From an uncultured Caulobacter sp. (GTDB taxonomy: Bacteria > Pseudomonadota > Alphaproteobacteria > Caulobacterales > Caulobacteraceae): a DNA stretch of 64,000 bases. Both the position numbers and the translations under genes were made by a program. The stretch is from NCBI GenBank assembly GCA_937925635.1, contig CALALX010000115.1, positions 13,980 to 77,979 of the forward strand. Direction: 5' to 3'. Position 1 is the stretch's first letter. Each line of letters starts with the position of its first letter. Shown here piece after piece: positions 32,238-40,888 of this stretch. The notes beneath the pieces were generated by a model that ran no database searches, was not told where the DNA came from, and was given only the letters and a program-made list of their open reading frames with translations.

Positions 32238-32708
32238 TCAGAGACGCAGCAGATAGACATGTTCGCCATCCAGAACGGTCTCGCCCTTCTGGTTCACGAC
32301 CCAGGCCCGCATGGTGACCACGCCCGTCGTCCGCTGGCGCTTCAGCTCCGTGATCTCCAGCGCCGGGTAGAGGGTGTCGCCGGGATAGGCGCTCTTCAGG
32401 ACCTTCGCCCGGACCTCGATCATGCCCAGCAGGGCGTCGCCGATCTCGTGCGGGAACAGGCCGGCGCCGGCGGCGGTGAAGCAGAGCACCTGCAGGCCGT
32501 GGGCGAGCGGGCCTGGATGACCGAGCGCCCGGCAGTATTCGACGTCGTAGTGGATCGGATGGTTGTCGAGGCTGACCGCCTGGAAGGCGACGAAGGCTCC
32601 GTCGCCGAGCGTGCGCGACGGCAACGGATAGCGGTCGCCGACCGTCAGGTCGTCGAAGGTCTTGGCGGGGACCAGGCGGTGGACGTCGTAGATCGGAGGC
32701 AGGGGCAT
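32238..32708 (-). CDS. MaoC-like (R)-specific hydratase
   Basis: A 156-residue hot-dog protein. The catalytic Asp-His pair of the hydratase motif is in VSLDNHPIHYD, followed by GHPGPLAHGLQV. It hydrates 2-enoyl-CoA to the (R)-3-hydroxyacyl-CoA. First gene of the acyl-CoA operon (94 bp before the SDR gene), divergent from a GST gene. Confidence 0.85.
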   Translation of the reverse strand: MPLPPIYDVHRLVPAKTFDDLTVGDRYPLPSRTLGDGAFVAFQAVSLDNHPIHYDVEYCRALGHPGPLAHGLQVLCFTAAGAGLFPHEIGDALLGMIEVRAKVLKSAYPGDTLYPALEITELKRQRTTGVVTMRAWVVNQKGETVLDGEHVYLLRL

Positions 32709-32783
32709 GACGCACCATCGCTTGCCTTCGCGCGTCCGTCATCCCCGGGTTTGCGGGCGTCGATACGCGCCGGCGGCGCCCCG

Positions 32784-32812
32784 TTGACGCGGCGGGCCTG
32801 TTCAAATAGTTT
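32784..32812 (+). promoter_or_regulatory. Promoter of the GST gene
   Basis: TTGACG, exactly 17 bp, TAGTTT, 28 bp before the GTG start. A good sigma-70-type match. Confidence 0.5.
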
Positions 32813-32840
32813 AGCAGTTGCTTAAGTGAAGGATGCCGCC

Positions 32841-33500
32841 GTGACCCTCCGCCTGTTCGCCCATCCGCTGTCATCCTACTGCTGGAAGGCGCTGATCCCG
32901 CTCTACGAGGCCGGGACGCCGTTCACGTTCGAGATGCTGGAGTTCGGCAAGGACGATGGGCCCATCGTCGAGTTCATGCGGCGCTGGCCGCTCGGCAAGA
33001 TGCCGCTGCTGCGCGACGAGGCCCGGGGCGAGACCGTGGTCGAATCCAGCATCATCATCGAGTACCTCGACCGCCACTATCCGGGCGCGGGCCTGATCCC
33101 GTCCGATCCGGAGGCGGCGCTGACGGCGCGCTTCCTCGATCGCTTCTTCGACAACTATGTGATGACGCCGCAGGGGCGGCTGGTGTTCGAGGTCATCCGT
33201 CCCGAGGGCGCCAAGGATCCGTTCGGCGTCTCCGAGGCGCGGGCCCTGCTCGACAAATCATACGCCTGGCTGGAGGAGACGCTGTCCGACGGCCGGACCT
33301 GGGCGGTGGGCGAGGCCTATTCGATCGCCGATGTCAGCGCCAGCCCGTCGCTGTTCTACGCTCAGCGCTGCCACGCCTGGGGCGATCGGCCGAACCTGCG
33401 CGCCTACTACGCCCGGCTGGAGGCGCGGCCCTCGTTCGCCCGGGCGATCGCCGAGGCCCAGCCCTACATGCACATGTTCCCGGGCGGGCCAGGGTACTGA
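32841..33500 (+). CDS. Glutathione S-transferase
   Basis: A 219-residue GST. The N-terminal thioredoxin-like domain carries SSYCWKALIPLYEAG, GKMPLL (cis-Pro) and VVESSIIIEYLDRHYP (GSH-binding Glu-Ser). The helical C-terminal domain has YSIADVSASPSLFYAQR. I use the GTG at 32841, preceded by GAAGGA; an upstream GTG (32826) precedes this ribosome site. Detoxification or a metabolic GST; substrate unknown. Confidence 0.88.
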   Translation: MTLRLFAHPLSSYCWKALIPLYEAGTPFTFEMLEFGKDDGPIVEFMRRWPLGKMPLLRDEARGETVVESSIIIEYLDRHYPGAGLIPSDPEAALTARFLDRFFDNYVMTPQGRLVFEVIRPEGAKDPFGVSEARALLDKSYAWLEETLSDGRTWAVGEAYSIADVSASPSLFYAQRCHAWGDRPNLRAYYARLEARPSFARAIAEAQPYMHMFPGGPGY

Positions 33501-33522
33501 TCGACGCAAGTCGCCCCATCCC

Positions 33523-33635
33523 TGTCATCCCGGACGGCCCGAAGGGACGATCCGGGACCCAGATCCTATCTCGGCCGCCGTAGATGAAGCCGAAGCTGGG
33601 TCCCGGCTCTCCGCTACGCCGCGGCCAGGATGACA
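33523..33635. repeat. TGTCATCC palindromic repeat R1
   Basis: About 113 bp with ends TGTCATCCCGG and CCAGGATGACA, and an internal CCGGGACCCAGATC / GCTGGGTCCCGG arm pair. Same family as R2-R4 (39919, 53655, 56564). Lies downstream of the GST gene. Confidence 0.75.
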
Positions 33636-33653
33636 TGTGTTTGTGTTTGAAGG

Positions 33654-34595
33654 CTACGCCGCCTTCGCCCCCCTTCGCAACGCCTGTGGCGGTTGCCCGA
33701 AGGCGCGGATGAAGGCGCGGCGCATGCGTTCCTGGTCGCCGAAGCCGGTTTCCAGGGCCACGTCCTCGACCTGCAGAGGCTGGCTGTCCAGCAGGGCCCG
33801 CGCGGCCTCGACGCGCAAGCGCTCGACGGCCTTGGCCGGCGTGGTTCCGCACTCCGCCGCGAAGGCCCGCGCGAAACTTCGTTCACTCATGGCGACACGG
33901 CCGGCCAGCTGCTCGACCGTCAGCGGCTCGCGTAGGTTCTCGCGCGCCCAGGCCAGCAAGGGATCAAACCGCCCGCTGCTCTCCAGCTCCAGCAGCGCGG
34001 AGAACTGCGACTGACCGCCCGGCCGGCGGTGGTAGACGACCAGCTGCTGAGCGGTCTTGCGGGCGACATCCTCGCCGAGGTCGGCGGCGACCATGGCCAG
34101 GGCAAGGTCGATGCCGGCGGTGATGCCCGCGCTCGTCCAGATCTCGCCGTCGCGCACGAAGATCCGGTCCGGCTCCAGCCGCACCTGCGGATAGCGCCGC
34201 GCGAAGTGCCTGGACCGGTTCCAGTGGGTGGTGGCCCGGCGGCCGTCCAGCAACCCGGCCTCGGCCAGCACGTAGGCGCCGGAGCAGACGCTCGCCGTTC
34301 GTCGCGCGGCGCGGGCCTGAGCGCGAACGAAGGCCAGGGTGTCGGCGCAGATCGCTGGCGTCCGCGTGCCCTCGCCGCCGGAGATCAACAGGGTGTCCAG
34401 CCGCGGCGCCGCGGCGAAGGCGTCGGCGTACAGCTTCACGCCGCAGGAGCTGGCCACCGGTCCGGCCTCCCGCGCCAGGGTTACGATCTCATAGGCGCCG
34501 GGCGCATAGCGCGCGGCGATCTCGAAAGCCGCGATGGGGCCCGCGACGTCGAGCAGTTGAAAGTCCGGGAAGATCAGGACGCCGATCGTACGCAT
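33654..34595 (-). CDS. GlxA/FtrA-type AraC regulator (DJ-1 + HTH)
   Basis: A 313-residue protein. Residues 1-190 are a DJ-1/PfpI-like sensor (VLIFPDFQLLDVAGPIAAFE, CSGAYVLAEAGLLDGRRATTHW). Residues 210-313 form an AraC helix-turn-helix pair (TVEQLAGRVAMSERSFARAF, VEDVALETGFGDQERMRRAF). It is divergent from another DJ-1/PfpI gene (isonitrile-hydratase-like) and probably controls it. The start at 34595 is the ATG that begins the conserved strand. Confidence 0.88.
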   Translation of the reverse strand: MRTIGVLIFPDFQLLDVAGPIAAFEIAARYAPGAYEIVTLAREAGPVASSCGVKLYADAFAAAPRLDTLLISGGEGTRTPAICADTLAFVRAQARAARRTASVCSGAYVLAEAGLLDGRRATTHWNRSRHFARRYPQVRLEPDRIFVRDGEIWTSAGITAGIDLALAMVAADLGEDVARKTAQQLVVYHRRPGGQSQFSALLELESSGRFDPLLAWARENLREPLTVEQLAGRVAMSERSFARAFAAECGTTPAKAVERLRVEAARALLDSQPLQVEDVALETGFGDQERMRRAFIRAFGQPPQALRRGAKAA

Positions 34596-34673
34596 GGCAG
34601 AAAACGAGGGAACCTTGTCATTTGAGCCAGACCGTAGGCCTGCGATGCTCCGTCCGTCAACAGGAGGCCCGCC

Positions 34674-35369
34674 ATGTCCGCGCCAGAGATCCACATCGTC
34701 TTCGCCCTCTATCCGGGTGTGACTCACCTCGACTTCACCGGTCCGCACCAGGTGCTGCAGCGGCTGCCGGGCGCGAAGGTCACGGTGGCCAGTCTCGAGG
34801 GCGGGGAGATGGAAGCCGACGGCCTGACCTTCGCGGGCCTGACGCCCTATTTCGACATCGAACGCTGCGACATCCTCTGCGTGCCGGGCGGCTTCGGAAC
34901 CACCGAGGCCATGCTGGACGAGGCCTTCATCGCCCAGATCCGCCGGCTGGCGGAGGGGGCGACCTGGGTGACCAGCGTCTGCACAGGATCCCTGATCCTG
35001 GCGGCGGCGGGACTGCTGACGGGCAAGCGGGCCGCCTGCCACTGGGCCTGGCGCGACCAGCTGGCGTTGTTCGGGGCCGTCCCCGACCCGGCGCGCGTGG
35101 TCCGGGATGGCCGCTACATGACCGGCGGCGGCGTCACGGCCGGCATCGACTTCGCGCTGACCCTGATGGCCGAGGTCGCTGGAGAGGCCTACGCCCAGGG
35201 TATCCAGCTCGGCCTGGAGTACGCGCCGGCGCCGCCGTTCAACGCCGGCCGGCCGGAAACGGCGCCGCCGGACATCCTCGCCCGGGTCCAGGCCTTCAAC
35301 ACCGCCATGATGAGCCAGCGGCTCGGCGCGGCGGAGGAAGCGGCCGCGCGGCTGAAGGCGATGGCTTAG
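34674..35369 (+). CDS. inhA: DJ-1/PfpI protein, isonitrile hydratase-like
   Basis: A 231-residue protein. VTSVCTGSLILAAAGLL has the nucleophile Cys followed by Thr, as in Pseudomonas isonitrile hydratase, and GKRAACHWAW and MTGGGVTAGIDFALTL are family blocks. The acidic residue before the elbow is present (FDIERCDILCVPGGFGTTEAM). The enzyme hydrates isonitriles to N-formamides. The divergent GlxA-type regulator supports an inducible detoxification role. A different DJ-1 activity is possible. Confidence 0.75.
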   Translation: MSAPEIHIVFALYPGVTHLDFTGPHQVLQRLPGAKVTVASLEGGEMEADGLTFAGLTPYFDIERCDILCVPGGFGTTEAMLDEAFIAQIRRLAEGATWVTSVCTGSLILAAAGLLTGKRAACHWAWRDQLALFGAVPDPARVVRDGRYMTGGGVTAGIDFALTLMAEVAGEAYAQGIQLGLEYAPAPPFNAGRPETAPPDILARVQAFNTAMMSQRLGAAEEAAARLKAMA

Positions 35370-35374
35370 TCACT

Positions 35375-35478
35375 GCGTCCTTCGACACGGCCCTTCGGGC
35401 CTGCTCAGGATGACGTCGTCAGAGGGCTATCAACTCACGTCATGCCGAGCAGCGCCGCGGGCGCGTGTCGAAGCACGC
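35375..35478. repeat. CCTTCGACACG inverted-repeat element
   Basis: A 104-bp element with 15-bp terminal inverted repeats (one mismatch) and internal GCTCAGGATGACG / CGTCATGCCGAGC arms. A separate family from the TGTCATCCCGG repeats. Confidence 0.6.
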
Positions 35479-35486
35479 AATAGCGA

Positions 35487-35699
35487 TCACCGCTGCTGCG
35501 TCCTCGCGTGAACGGTCGAGACGTTCTGGTCCAGGTTCCCGAAGCGACCCTGTTCCTTGAGGTCGGCGTCGGCGTCGCCGGGCTGACCGGACTGCAGTCC
35601 GGTGCGCTCGTCGCGGCGGTCGTGATGGGCGTCGGAGATGTCGGGACGCGCGCCGTGGAAGCTGCGCTGTTCCTTCGGAATCGGCGGGGCCTTCGACAT
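35487..35699 (-). CDS. Small conserved stress-associated protein
   Basis: A 70-residue, highly charged, probably unstructured protein starting MSKAPPIPKEQRSFHGARP, an opening I recognise from small conserved proteins of alphaproteobacteria. AAAGGAG precedes the ATG. Upstream lies GGAAC-N16-CGTT, an exact general-stress sigma promoter, so stress induction is inferred. No biochemical function known. Confidence 0.7.
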   Translation of the reverse strand: MSKAPPIPKEQRSFHGARPDISDAHHDRRDERTGLQSGQPGDADADLKEQGRFGNLDQNVSTVHARTQQR

Positions 35700-35726
35700 G
35701 GTCGGTCTCCTTTCGTGCGAGGAGGA

Positions 35727-35751
35727 AACGACCACCCTAGAGCCCCGTTCC
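35727..35751 (-). promoter_or_regulatory. EcfG/SigT-type stress promoter
   Basis: On the minus strand GGAAC-N16-CGTT, an exact consensus match, 27 bp before the start at 35699. It lies partly within the 3' end of the dioxygenase gene. Confidence 0.6.
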
Positions 35752-36531
35752 GGTCGCGCCGATCACGATCGAGGTCATCGAGATGCCGGCGAAGACGTCG
35801 TCGTTGAAGAATGAGACCGGCTCGTCGCCCTGCGCCGCGCCGAGCACGTAGAGCAGAGGCAGGTAGTGCTCGGCCGTGTTGATCGAGGCCTCGGCGTCGG
35901 GGCCCAGGGCCTGCCAGTCGATCAGCGGCTGGTGATCGCGGGCCTCGATCAGCGCCTTGGCCGTGGCGTTGAAGCGCGGGGCCCAGTCGGGCGTGCCGCC
36001 GCTGCGCCAGTTCACGTCCCGTAGATTGTGGACGATATCGCCGCTGCCGACGATCAGCACGCCCTCGTCGCGCAGAGCGGCGAGCCGGCGGCCGGCCTGG
36101 TAGTGCCAGGCGTTCGGCTTGCTCCGGTCAAGGCTGAGCTGCACCACCGGCACGTCGGCGTCAGGGTACATCGGAAGCAGCACGCTCCAGGCGCCGTGGT
36201 CGAGGCCGCGGGTCGGATGGGGGACGACCTGATCGGGCGCGAGCAAGGCGGCGACGCGGGCGGCGAGGGCCGGGTCGCCGGGGGCGCGGTACTGGACGTC
36301 GAACAGCGCCTGCGGGAAGCCGCCGAAGTCGTGGATGGTGGCCGGCGCGGGCGAGGCCGACACCGCCGCGGCCCCGGCCGTCTCCCAGTGGGCCGAGATG
36401 CAGAGGATCGCCTTCGGACGGGGCAGGCGGTCGCCGATCTCGCCCCAGCCGCGCCGCCAGGGATTCTCCTCGATCGCGTTCATCGGCGAGCCGTGGCCGA
36501 GGAACAGGACCGGCATGCGGGGCGAGGCCAT
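35737..36531 (-). CDS. ygiD: DODA-type extradiol dioxygenase
   Basis: A 264-residue class III extradiol dioxygenase. Metal-binding histidines are visible in LFLGHGSPMNAI and CISAHWET; the HPTRGLDHGAWSVL segment and GSGDIVHNLRDVNW complete the active site. E. coli YgiD cleaves catechols such as 4,5-DOPA. The length is normal. Divergent from the acyltransferase gene, with a short A+T-rich promoter region between. Confidence 0.88.
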   Translation of the reverse strand: MASPRMPVLFLGHGSPMNAIEENPWRRGWGEIGDRLPRPKAILCISAHWETAGAAAVSASPAPATIHDFGGFPQALFDVQYRAPGDPALAARVAALLAPDQVVPHPTRGLDHGAWSVLLPMYPDADVPVVQLSLDRSKPNAWHYQAGRRLAALRDEGVLIVGSGDIVHNLRDVNWRSGGTPDWAPRFNATAKALIEARDHQPLIDWQALGPDAEASINTAEHYLPLLYVLGAAQGDEPVSFFNDDVFAGISMTSIVIGATGTGL

Positions 36532-36583
36532 GGCGGCGACATCCTTATTGCAACTTTAGCCGTTACAAATAGGCGACGGTCCC

Positions 36584-37759
36584 ATGATTGCAATGATGGC
36601 GATGGAGCTGACCGGAGCCTCACGCGTGACGCGAGAACTGTCCCATTCCGCGACTTCGGCCGCGCCCGCCACCCGAGGCGGGGCGCTCGACGGCCTGCGC
36701 TTCGTCGCGTCGCTGCTGATCGTGCTGTACCACTTCGGAACCGAGGCGCCCGTCGGCCTGGAGACGATTCACCCGGTCTTCGCACGCGGTTATCTGGCGA
36801 CGGACTTCTTCCTGATCCTGTCCGGCTTCGTGCTCGGCCGCGCCTATGGGGCGCAGGTGCTGTCCGGCCGGATCGGCATGGGCGCGTTCGTGATGAAGCG
36901 CCTGGCGCGGATCTGGCCGGGGCAGCTGGTCGTGCTCACCGGGCTGGCGATCGTGGTGACCGCTGCCATGCTGGTCGGCTTCATGCCGGACAACCCGCAG
37001 AACTTCACGCCGCAGGCCATGGTCATGCAGCTGTTCATGGTGCAGGCCTGGGGCGTGGACGGCGGCGGCGGCTGGAACCACCAGAGCTGGTCGCTGTCGG
37101 CGCTGCTGGCCTGCTATGCGGCCTTTCCGCTGGTCTGGCCGTGGATCAGCCGGCTGAAGAGCGTCGCCGCCCTGCTGTCGCTGGGGCTGGTCGCGCTGAT
37201 CGTCGGCGACTGGCTGTGCCTGGCGCTCTTCCAGCATCCGATCTACGACCTGCCGTTCCACCTCGGAATCGTGCGGGCGGCCCCGCTGTTCCTGCTCGGC
37301 GTCTGCATCGCGCGGGTGGTGGAGCAGGGCGCGCCGTCGACGCCGGCGGCCGCCCTGCTGGCCGCGCTGTCGCTGGTCGTCTTGGTGCTGCTGCAGATCT
37401 CCGGGCGCCACGACCTGCCGAGCCTCATCGCCATCGCCGCCATCGTGCTGTCCTTCGGCCGCCTGCCGGTGAAGCGGCCGTCGGCCTTGGTCGAACAGGG
37501 CGCAAAGCTGTCGTTCGCCCTGTTCATCACCCATTCGCTGACCGGACTGGTCTGGTTCGGCGCGCTGGACGCCTTCCGCGCCGGCGTCGGCCTGCCGCCG
37601 TGGCTGGACTGGACGATCTGGAGCCTGTCGATCCCGGCCGCCCTGGTCGCGGCCTGGCTGTTCCATGTGCTGATCGACGACCCGCTGCAGAAGTGGCTGA
37701 CGCCGAAGCTGAAGGCCAAGGCCGGCGCTGCGCGGACGGAGTCGCCGGCGGCGGCTTAG
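36584..37759 (+). CDS. Acyltransferase 3 (OafA/YrhL) membrane protein
   Basis: A 391-residue protein with about ten membrane helices. The first carries the family motif GLRFVASLLIVLYHFGTEAP (catalytic His). FLILSGFVLGRAYG and AVMVMQLFMVQAWG... WNHQSWSLSALL follow. Such enzymes O-acetylate surface polysaccharides, lipids or glycans. Several in-frame ATGs exist at the start (36584, 36593, 36596, 36602), with no decisive ribosome site. Confidence 0.88.
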   Translation: MIAMMAMELTGASRVTRELSHSATSAAPATRGGALDGLRFVASLLIVLYHFGTEAPVGLETIHPVFARGYLATDFFLILSGFVLGRAYGAQVLSGRIGMGAFVMKRLARIWPGQLVVLTGLAIVVTAAMLVGFMPDNPQNFTPQAMVMQLFMVQAWGVDGGGGWNHQSWSLSALLACYAAFPLVWPWISRLKSVAALLSLGLVALIVGDWLCLALFQHPIYDLPFHLGIVRAAPLFLLGVCIARVVEQGAPSTPAAALLAALSLVVLVLLQISGRHDLPSLIAIAAIVLSFGRLPVKRPSALVEQGAKLSFALFITHSLTGLVWFGALDAFRAGVGLPPWLDWTIWSLSIPAALVAAWLFHVLIDDPLQKWLTPKLKAKAGAARTESPAAA

Positions 37760-37801
37760 GCGCCCGCCACACGCCATCACGGGGCAAGGGGATGCCGCCC
37801 C

Positions 37802-39076
37802 CTACAGAGTCCCCGACGCTGTCGCGCCGTCGACGAACAGCAGCATGTCATAGCCGTGCACGACCCGGGCGAGCCGCGGGTCGGCCGTCTGCGTCACCGA
37901 GGCCGGCATCAGGGGGCGCAGCGGCCGCAGGTCGATCAGGGTCGAAACGCCGGGCAGAGCCGCCTTCGCCAGCGGCTCCAGCGCCATCTCCTGGACGGTG
38001 CTGACGTCCGCCCGGGCATAGGTCAGGGTCTTGCCGTCTAGATAGGCCTGGCTGCCGTTCAGAGGGATGACCAGCAGGTGGAAGCTGGTCTCGCCGCGCA
38101 GGGCCGCCGTCTCCGAGACGAGGCTGCCGATGTCGTAGACCTCTGTCATGCTGCGCCCCCGCACCATGTGGCCGGCGCCGAACTTGAGGAGGCAGCGCGG
38201 CGGGGTCCTTCGGGCGCCCTCGGCGGCCCAGAAGCGGACCCAGTTGGCGCGGTTGAACTGCGCCCGGCTGTCGTTCGACAGGAAGTAGCGCGCGGCGGTC
38301 TGGTGCTGGTTGATGACCAGTGTCTGTTCCAGGGTCTCGAGGATTTCGGCGCTGGCCGCGTCGGGCCGGGGCCAGGCCGCGCGGACGGCGCGCACGAGTT
38401 GCGGATCGCCGGAGAAGGTGAACAGCCCGGCGATATCCCGCGTCCCGGCGTATGTCGCCCAGGCGGCCCTGCTGGCCTCGTCGAGCGCGCGCAACGGCGC
38501 GGCGGCAGAAGCCGGAGCCTTCGCCCGCAGCGCCTCGATCAGGCGGCGGTCGGCCAGCACCTCGTAGTCGAGGCCGAACAGGAGCGGCGACGTCCCGGGG
38601 AAGGCGGCGCGGACGTCGGCGAGCATGCGGGCCTCGTCGGACATGCCGTAGAAGGCGACGCCGCGATGGTCGGCGTTGAAGGCGCGCAGGGCGTCGAGCC
38701 CGCCGCGGGCGGCGCCGTCGAGCATCAGCGCCGCCGGAGCGGACACCTCGATGCCCAGGCGTGAGTATCCGGCCGGCTTCAGCGCCGGCATGAGGGTCGA
38801 GACCAGGGCCGGGACCTGGGCGAGGCCGTGTTCCTCGCCGAGCAGGAAGAAGCGCGCGGCCCGCCCTTCCTCGACCAGCCGGTCGACGCCCGGGCCCGAG
38901 GCGCGGCCGTCGGTGAAGGTCACCGGCAGGCGGTGTTCGGCCGCCCTGGCGGCCAGCCGGTCCGGCAGGGGCGGCCTGGGCGGAGTCGCCGGAGCGGGCG
39001 CCCGGGCCTGCGCTGCGCCGCCGCCAAGCGCGGCCAGTCCGAGGCCGGCGAGCAGCCCCCTGCGGTGCGTTTCCAT
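37802..39076 (-). CDS. Tat-exported ChaN/EreA-like protein
   Basis: A 424-residue protein with a twin-arginine signal (THRRGLLAGLGLAALGGGAAQA). The mature part shows FFLLGEEHGLAQVPALVSTL and RLGIEVSAPAAL, the Glu/His pattern of the erythromycin-esterase/ChaN/TIKI fold, and later LLKFGAGHMVRG with a conserved His. The activity (haem-binding, esterase or protease-like) cannot be decided. The start at 39076 follows GGGAGGG; an ATG two bases upstream is in another frame. Confidence 0.65.
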   Translation of the reverse strand: METHRRGLLAGLGLAALGGGAAQARAPAPATPPRPPLPDRLAARAAEHRLPVTFTDGRASGPGVDRLVEEGRAARFFLLGEEHGLAQVPALVSTLMPALKPAGYSRLGIEVSAPAALMLDGAARGGLDALRAFNADHRGVAFYGMSDEARMLADVRAAFPGTSPLLFGLDYEVLADRRLIEALRAKAPASAAAPLRALDEASRAAWATYAGTRDIAGLFTFSGDPQLVRAVRAAWPRPDAASAEILETLEQTLVINQHQTAARYFLSNDSRAQFNRANWVRFWAAEGARRTPPRCLLKFGAGHMVRGRSMTEVYDIGSLVSETAALRGETSFHLLVIPLNGSQAYLDGKTLTYARADVSTVQEMALEPLAKAALPGVSTLIDLRPLRPLMPASVTQTADPRLARVVHGYDMLLFVDGATASGTL

Positions 39077-39146
39077 GCATCCCTCCCGAGGATCCTCTGA
39101 CTGCATGAGGTATCGGGAAGCACTTACGGATGCACGTGACGCGAAC

Positions 39147-39902
39147 TTAATGGACGTAGGAGGCGGCGTTGATGTCGATGGTCGCGCCGGTGGCGTGGTC
39201 GGAGAGGCCGCTGGCCAGGAAGACCACCATCGGGGCGACGTCGGCCGGCTCGGTCAGACGGGTCAGCGCGATGTCCTTCGTCGCGTAGTCGTCGCCGTAC
39301 TGGTCGAGGAAGTCCTGGGCCATCGCCGTGCGCACGAAGCCCGGCGCGATGTTGAAGGCGACGACGCCCTGTTTGCCGAAGCCGCGCGCGATCGAGCGGG
39401 TCAGGGCGACCATGCCGCCCTTGCTGGCGGCGTAGGCGATGTACTCCGGCTGGTCGCCCCGGAAGGCGGCGCGGGAGCTGATGTTGATGATCCGCCCGCC
39501 GCCGTTGCCGACGAAGTGCTCGCAGGCCAGATGGCAGAGCAGGGCGCTGGCGCGCAGGTTCACGTCGACCGTGCGGTCCCAGACCGTCAGCCAGGTTTCG
39601 AGGGACGGGTCCTCCAGCGCCATGGCGACGCCGGCGTTGTTGACCAGCACATCGACGCGCCCGAAGGCGGCGACGACGCTGTCCCACAGGGCCTTGCAGG
39701 CCGCGGTGTCGGCCAGGTCGGCGCGGAACGCCCGGGCGCCGTTCCCGCAGGCGAACACGACCTCCTCGGCCTCGTCGGCGCTGGCGGAATAGTGCACGGC
39801 GACGCGGGCGCCGGACGCGGCGAGCTGCTGAGCGATCTCCGCCCCGATCCCGCGGCTGGCGCCGGTGACGAGGACAGTGCGGCCGGTCAGGTCGATGTGC
39901 AT
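39147..39902 (-). CDS. Short-chain dehydrogenase (FabG-like)
   Basis: A 251-residue SDR: TGASRGIG, NNAGVA, the Ser of INISSRAAF and YAASK (Tyr-x-x-x-Lys), with the substrate-loop region PGFVRTAMAQDF. GAGGAG precedes the ATG. Substrate unknown. Palindromic repeat R2 lies just upstream. Confidence 0.88.
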   Translation of the reverse strand: MHIDLTGRTVLVTGASRGIGAEIAQQLAASGARVAVHYSASADEAEEVVFACGNGARAFRADLADTAACKALWDSVVAAFGRVDVLVNNAGVAMALEDPSLETWLTVWDRTVDVNLRASALLCHLACEHFVGNGGGRIINISSRAAFRGDQPEYIAYAASKGGMVALTRSIARGFGKQGVVAFNIAPGFVRTAMAQDFLDQYGDDYATKDIALTRLTEPADVAPMVVFLASGLSDHATGATIDINAASYVH

Positions 39903-39918
39903 GGGCGGGCTCCTCAAC

Positions 39919-40033
39919 TGTCATCCCGGCCGTAGCGCGCTGCGCGAAGAGCCGGGACCCAGATTCGGCTTCAGCCGCCGACGTCGGGATTTGATCTGGG
40001 TCCCGGATCGACCTGCGGCCGTCCGGGATGACA
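39919..40033. repeat. TGTCATCCCGG palindromic repeat R2
   Basis: 115 bp ending CCGGGATGACA, with internal AGCCGGGACCCAGATTC / GATCTGGGTCCCGG arms. Lies between the nadC stop and the SDR start, where it could terminate the nad operon. Confidence 0.8.
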
Positions 40034-40045
40034 GCGAAAGTTCAG

Positions 40046-40888
40046 CTACGCGTCCAGCCCGATGTCCAGCACTGGCGCGGAGTGGGTCAGGGCGCCGACG
40101 CTGATGACGTCCACGCCGGTCTCGGCGATGGCTTTCACCGTCTCCAGATTCACGCCGCCGGAGGCTTCCAGCACCACACGACCGGCGGTCATGCCGACGG
40201 CCGTGTTGAGCTGCTTGATCGAGAAGTTGTCGAGCATGATCACGTCTGGTCCGGCGTCCAGCGCCTCGGCCAGCTGGTTCAGGCTGTCGACCTCGCACTC
40301 GACCTTGACCAGGTGACCGGCGAAGGCGCGGGCGCGTTCGATGGCCTGGCGGACGCCGCCGCAGGCGGCGACGTGGTTGTCCTTGATGAGGATGGCGTCG
40401 TCGAGGCCGAAGCGGTGATTGACCCCGCCGCCGCAACGGACGGCGTACTTCTCCAGTGCGCGCAGGCCGGGCGTGGTCTTGCGGGTGTCGACGATGCGAG
40501 CCTTCGTGCCGGCGACGGCGTCGACATAGGCGGCAGTCAGGGTGGCGACGCCGGAGAGCCGGCCGAGCAGGTTCAGCGCCGTCCGCTCGGCGGACAGCAG
40601 CGCGCGGGCGTTGGCGGTGACCTTGGCCAGCACTGTCCCGGCCTCGACCCGCGCGCCGTCATCGATCCGGGCCTTGAACTTCGCGTCCGGGTCCATGGCC
40701 AGCACCGCGAGCCGGGCGCAGTCGAGGCCCGCGATGGTCCCGGCCTTCCTCGCGCCGAAGGTGGCGGTCAGGGTGGCGTCGGCGTCGATGCAGGCCAGAG
40801 CGGTGATGTCGCCGGCGCGGCCCAGGTCCTCGGCCAGGGCGGCGCGGACGATCGGCTCGATCAGCAGGTCGGGCAGGGGCGGGATCAT
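40046..40888 (-). CDS. nadC: Nicotinate-nucleotide pyrophosphorylase
   Basis: A 280-residue quinolinate phosphoribosyltransferase: quinolinate + PRPP to nicotinate mononucleotide, the third step of de novo NAD synthesis. Visible blocks are [54 protein letters not shown] and [12 protein letters not shown]. Its start overlaps the nadB stop by 4 bp (coupled translation). Last gene of the nad operon. Confidence 0.97.
   Translation of the reverse strand: MIPPLPDLLIEPIVRAALAEDLGRAGDITALACIDADATLTATFGARKAGTIAGLDCARLAVLAMDPDAKFKARIDDGARVEAGTVLAKVTANARALLSAERTALNLLGRLSGVATLTAAYVDAVAGTKARIVDTRKTTPGLRALEKYAVRCGGGVNHRFGLDDAILIKDNHVAACGGVRQAIERARAFAGHLVKVECEVDSLNQLAEALDAGPDVIMLDNFSIKQLNTAVGMTAGRVVLEASGGVNLETVKAIAETGVDVISVGALTHSAPVLDIGLDA

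Noticed and set aside
38676..39935. Plus-strand open frame opposite the ChaN-like and SDR genes
   Set aside because: Spans two well-supported genes on the other strand; composition typical of shadow frames.
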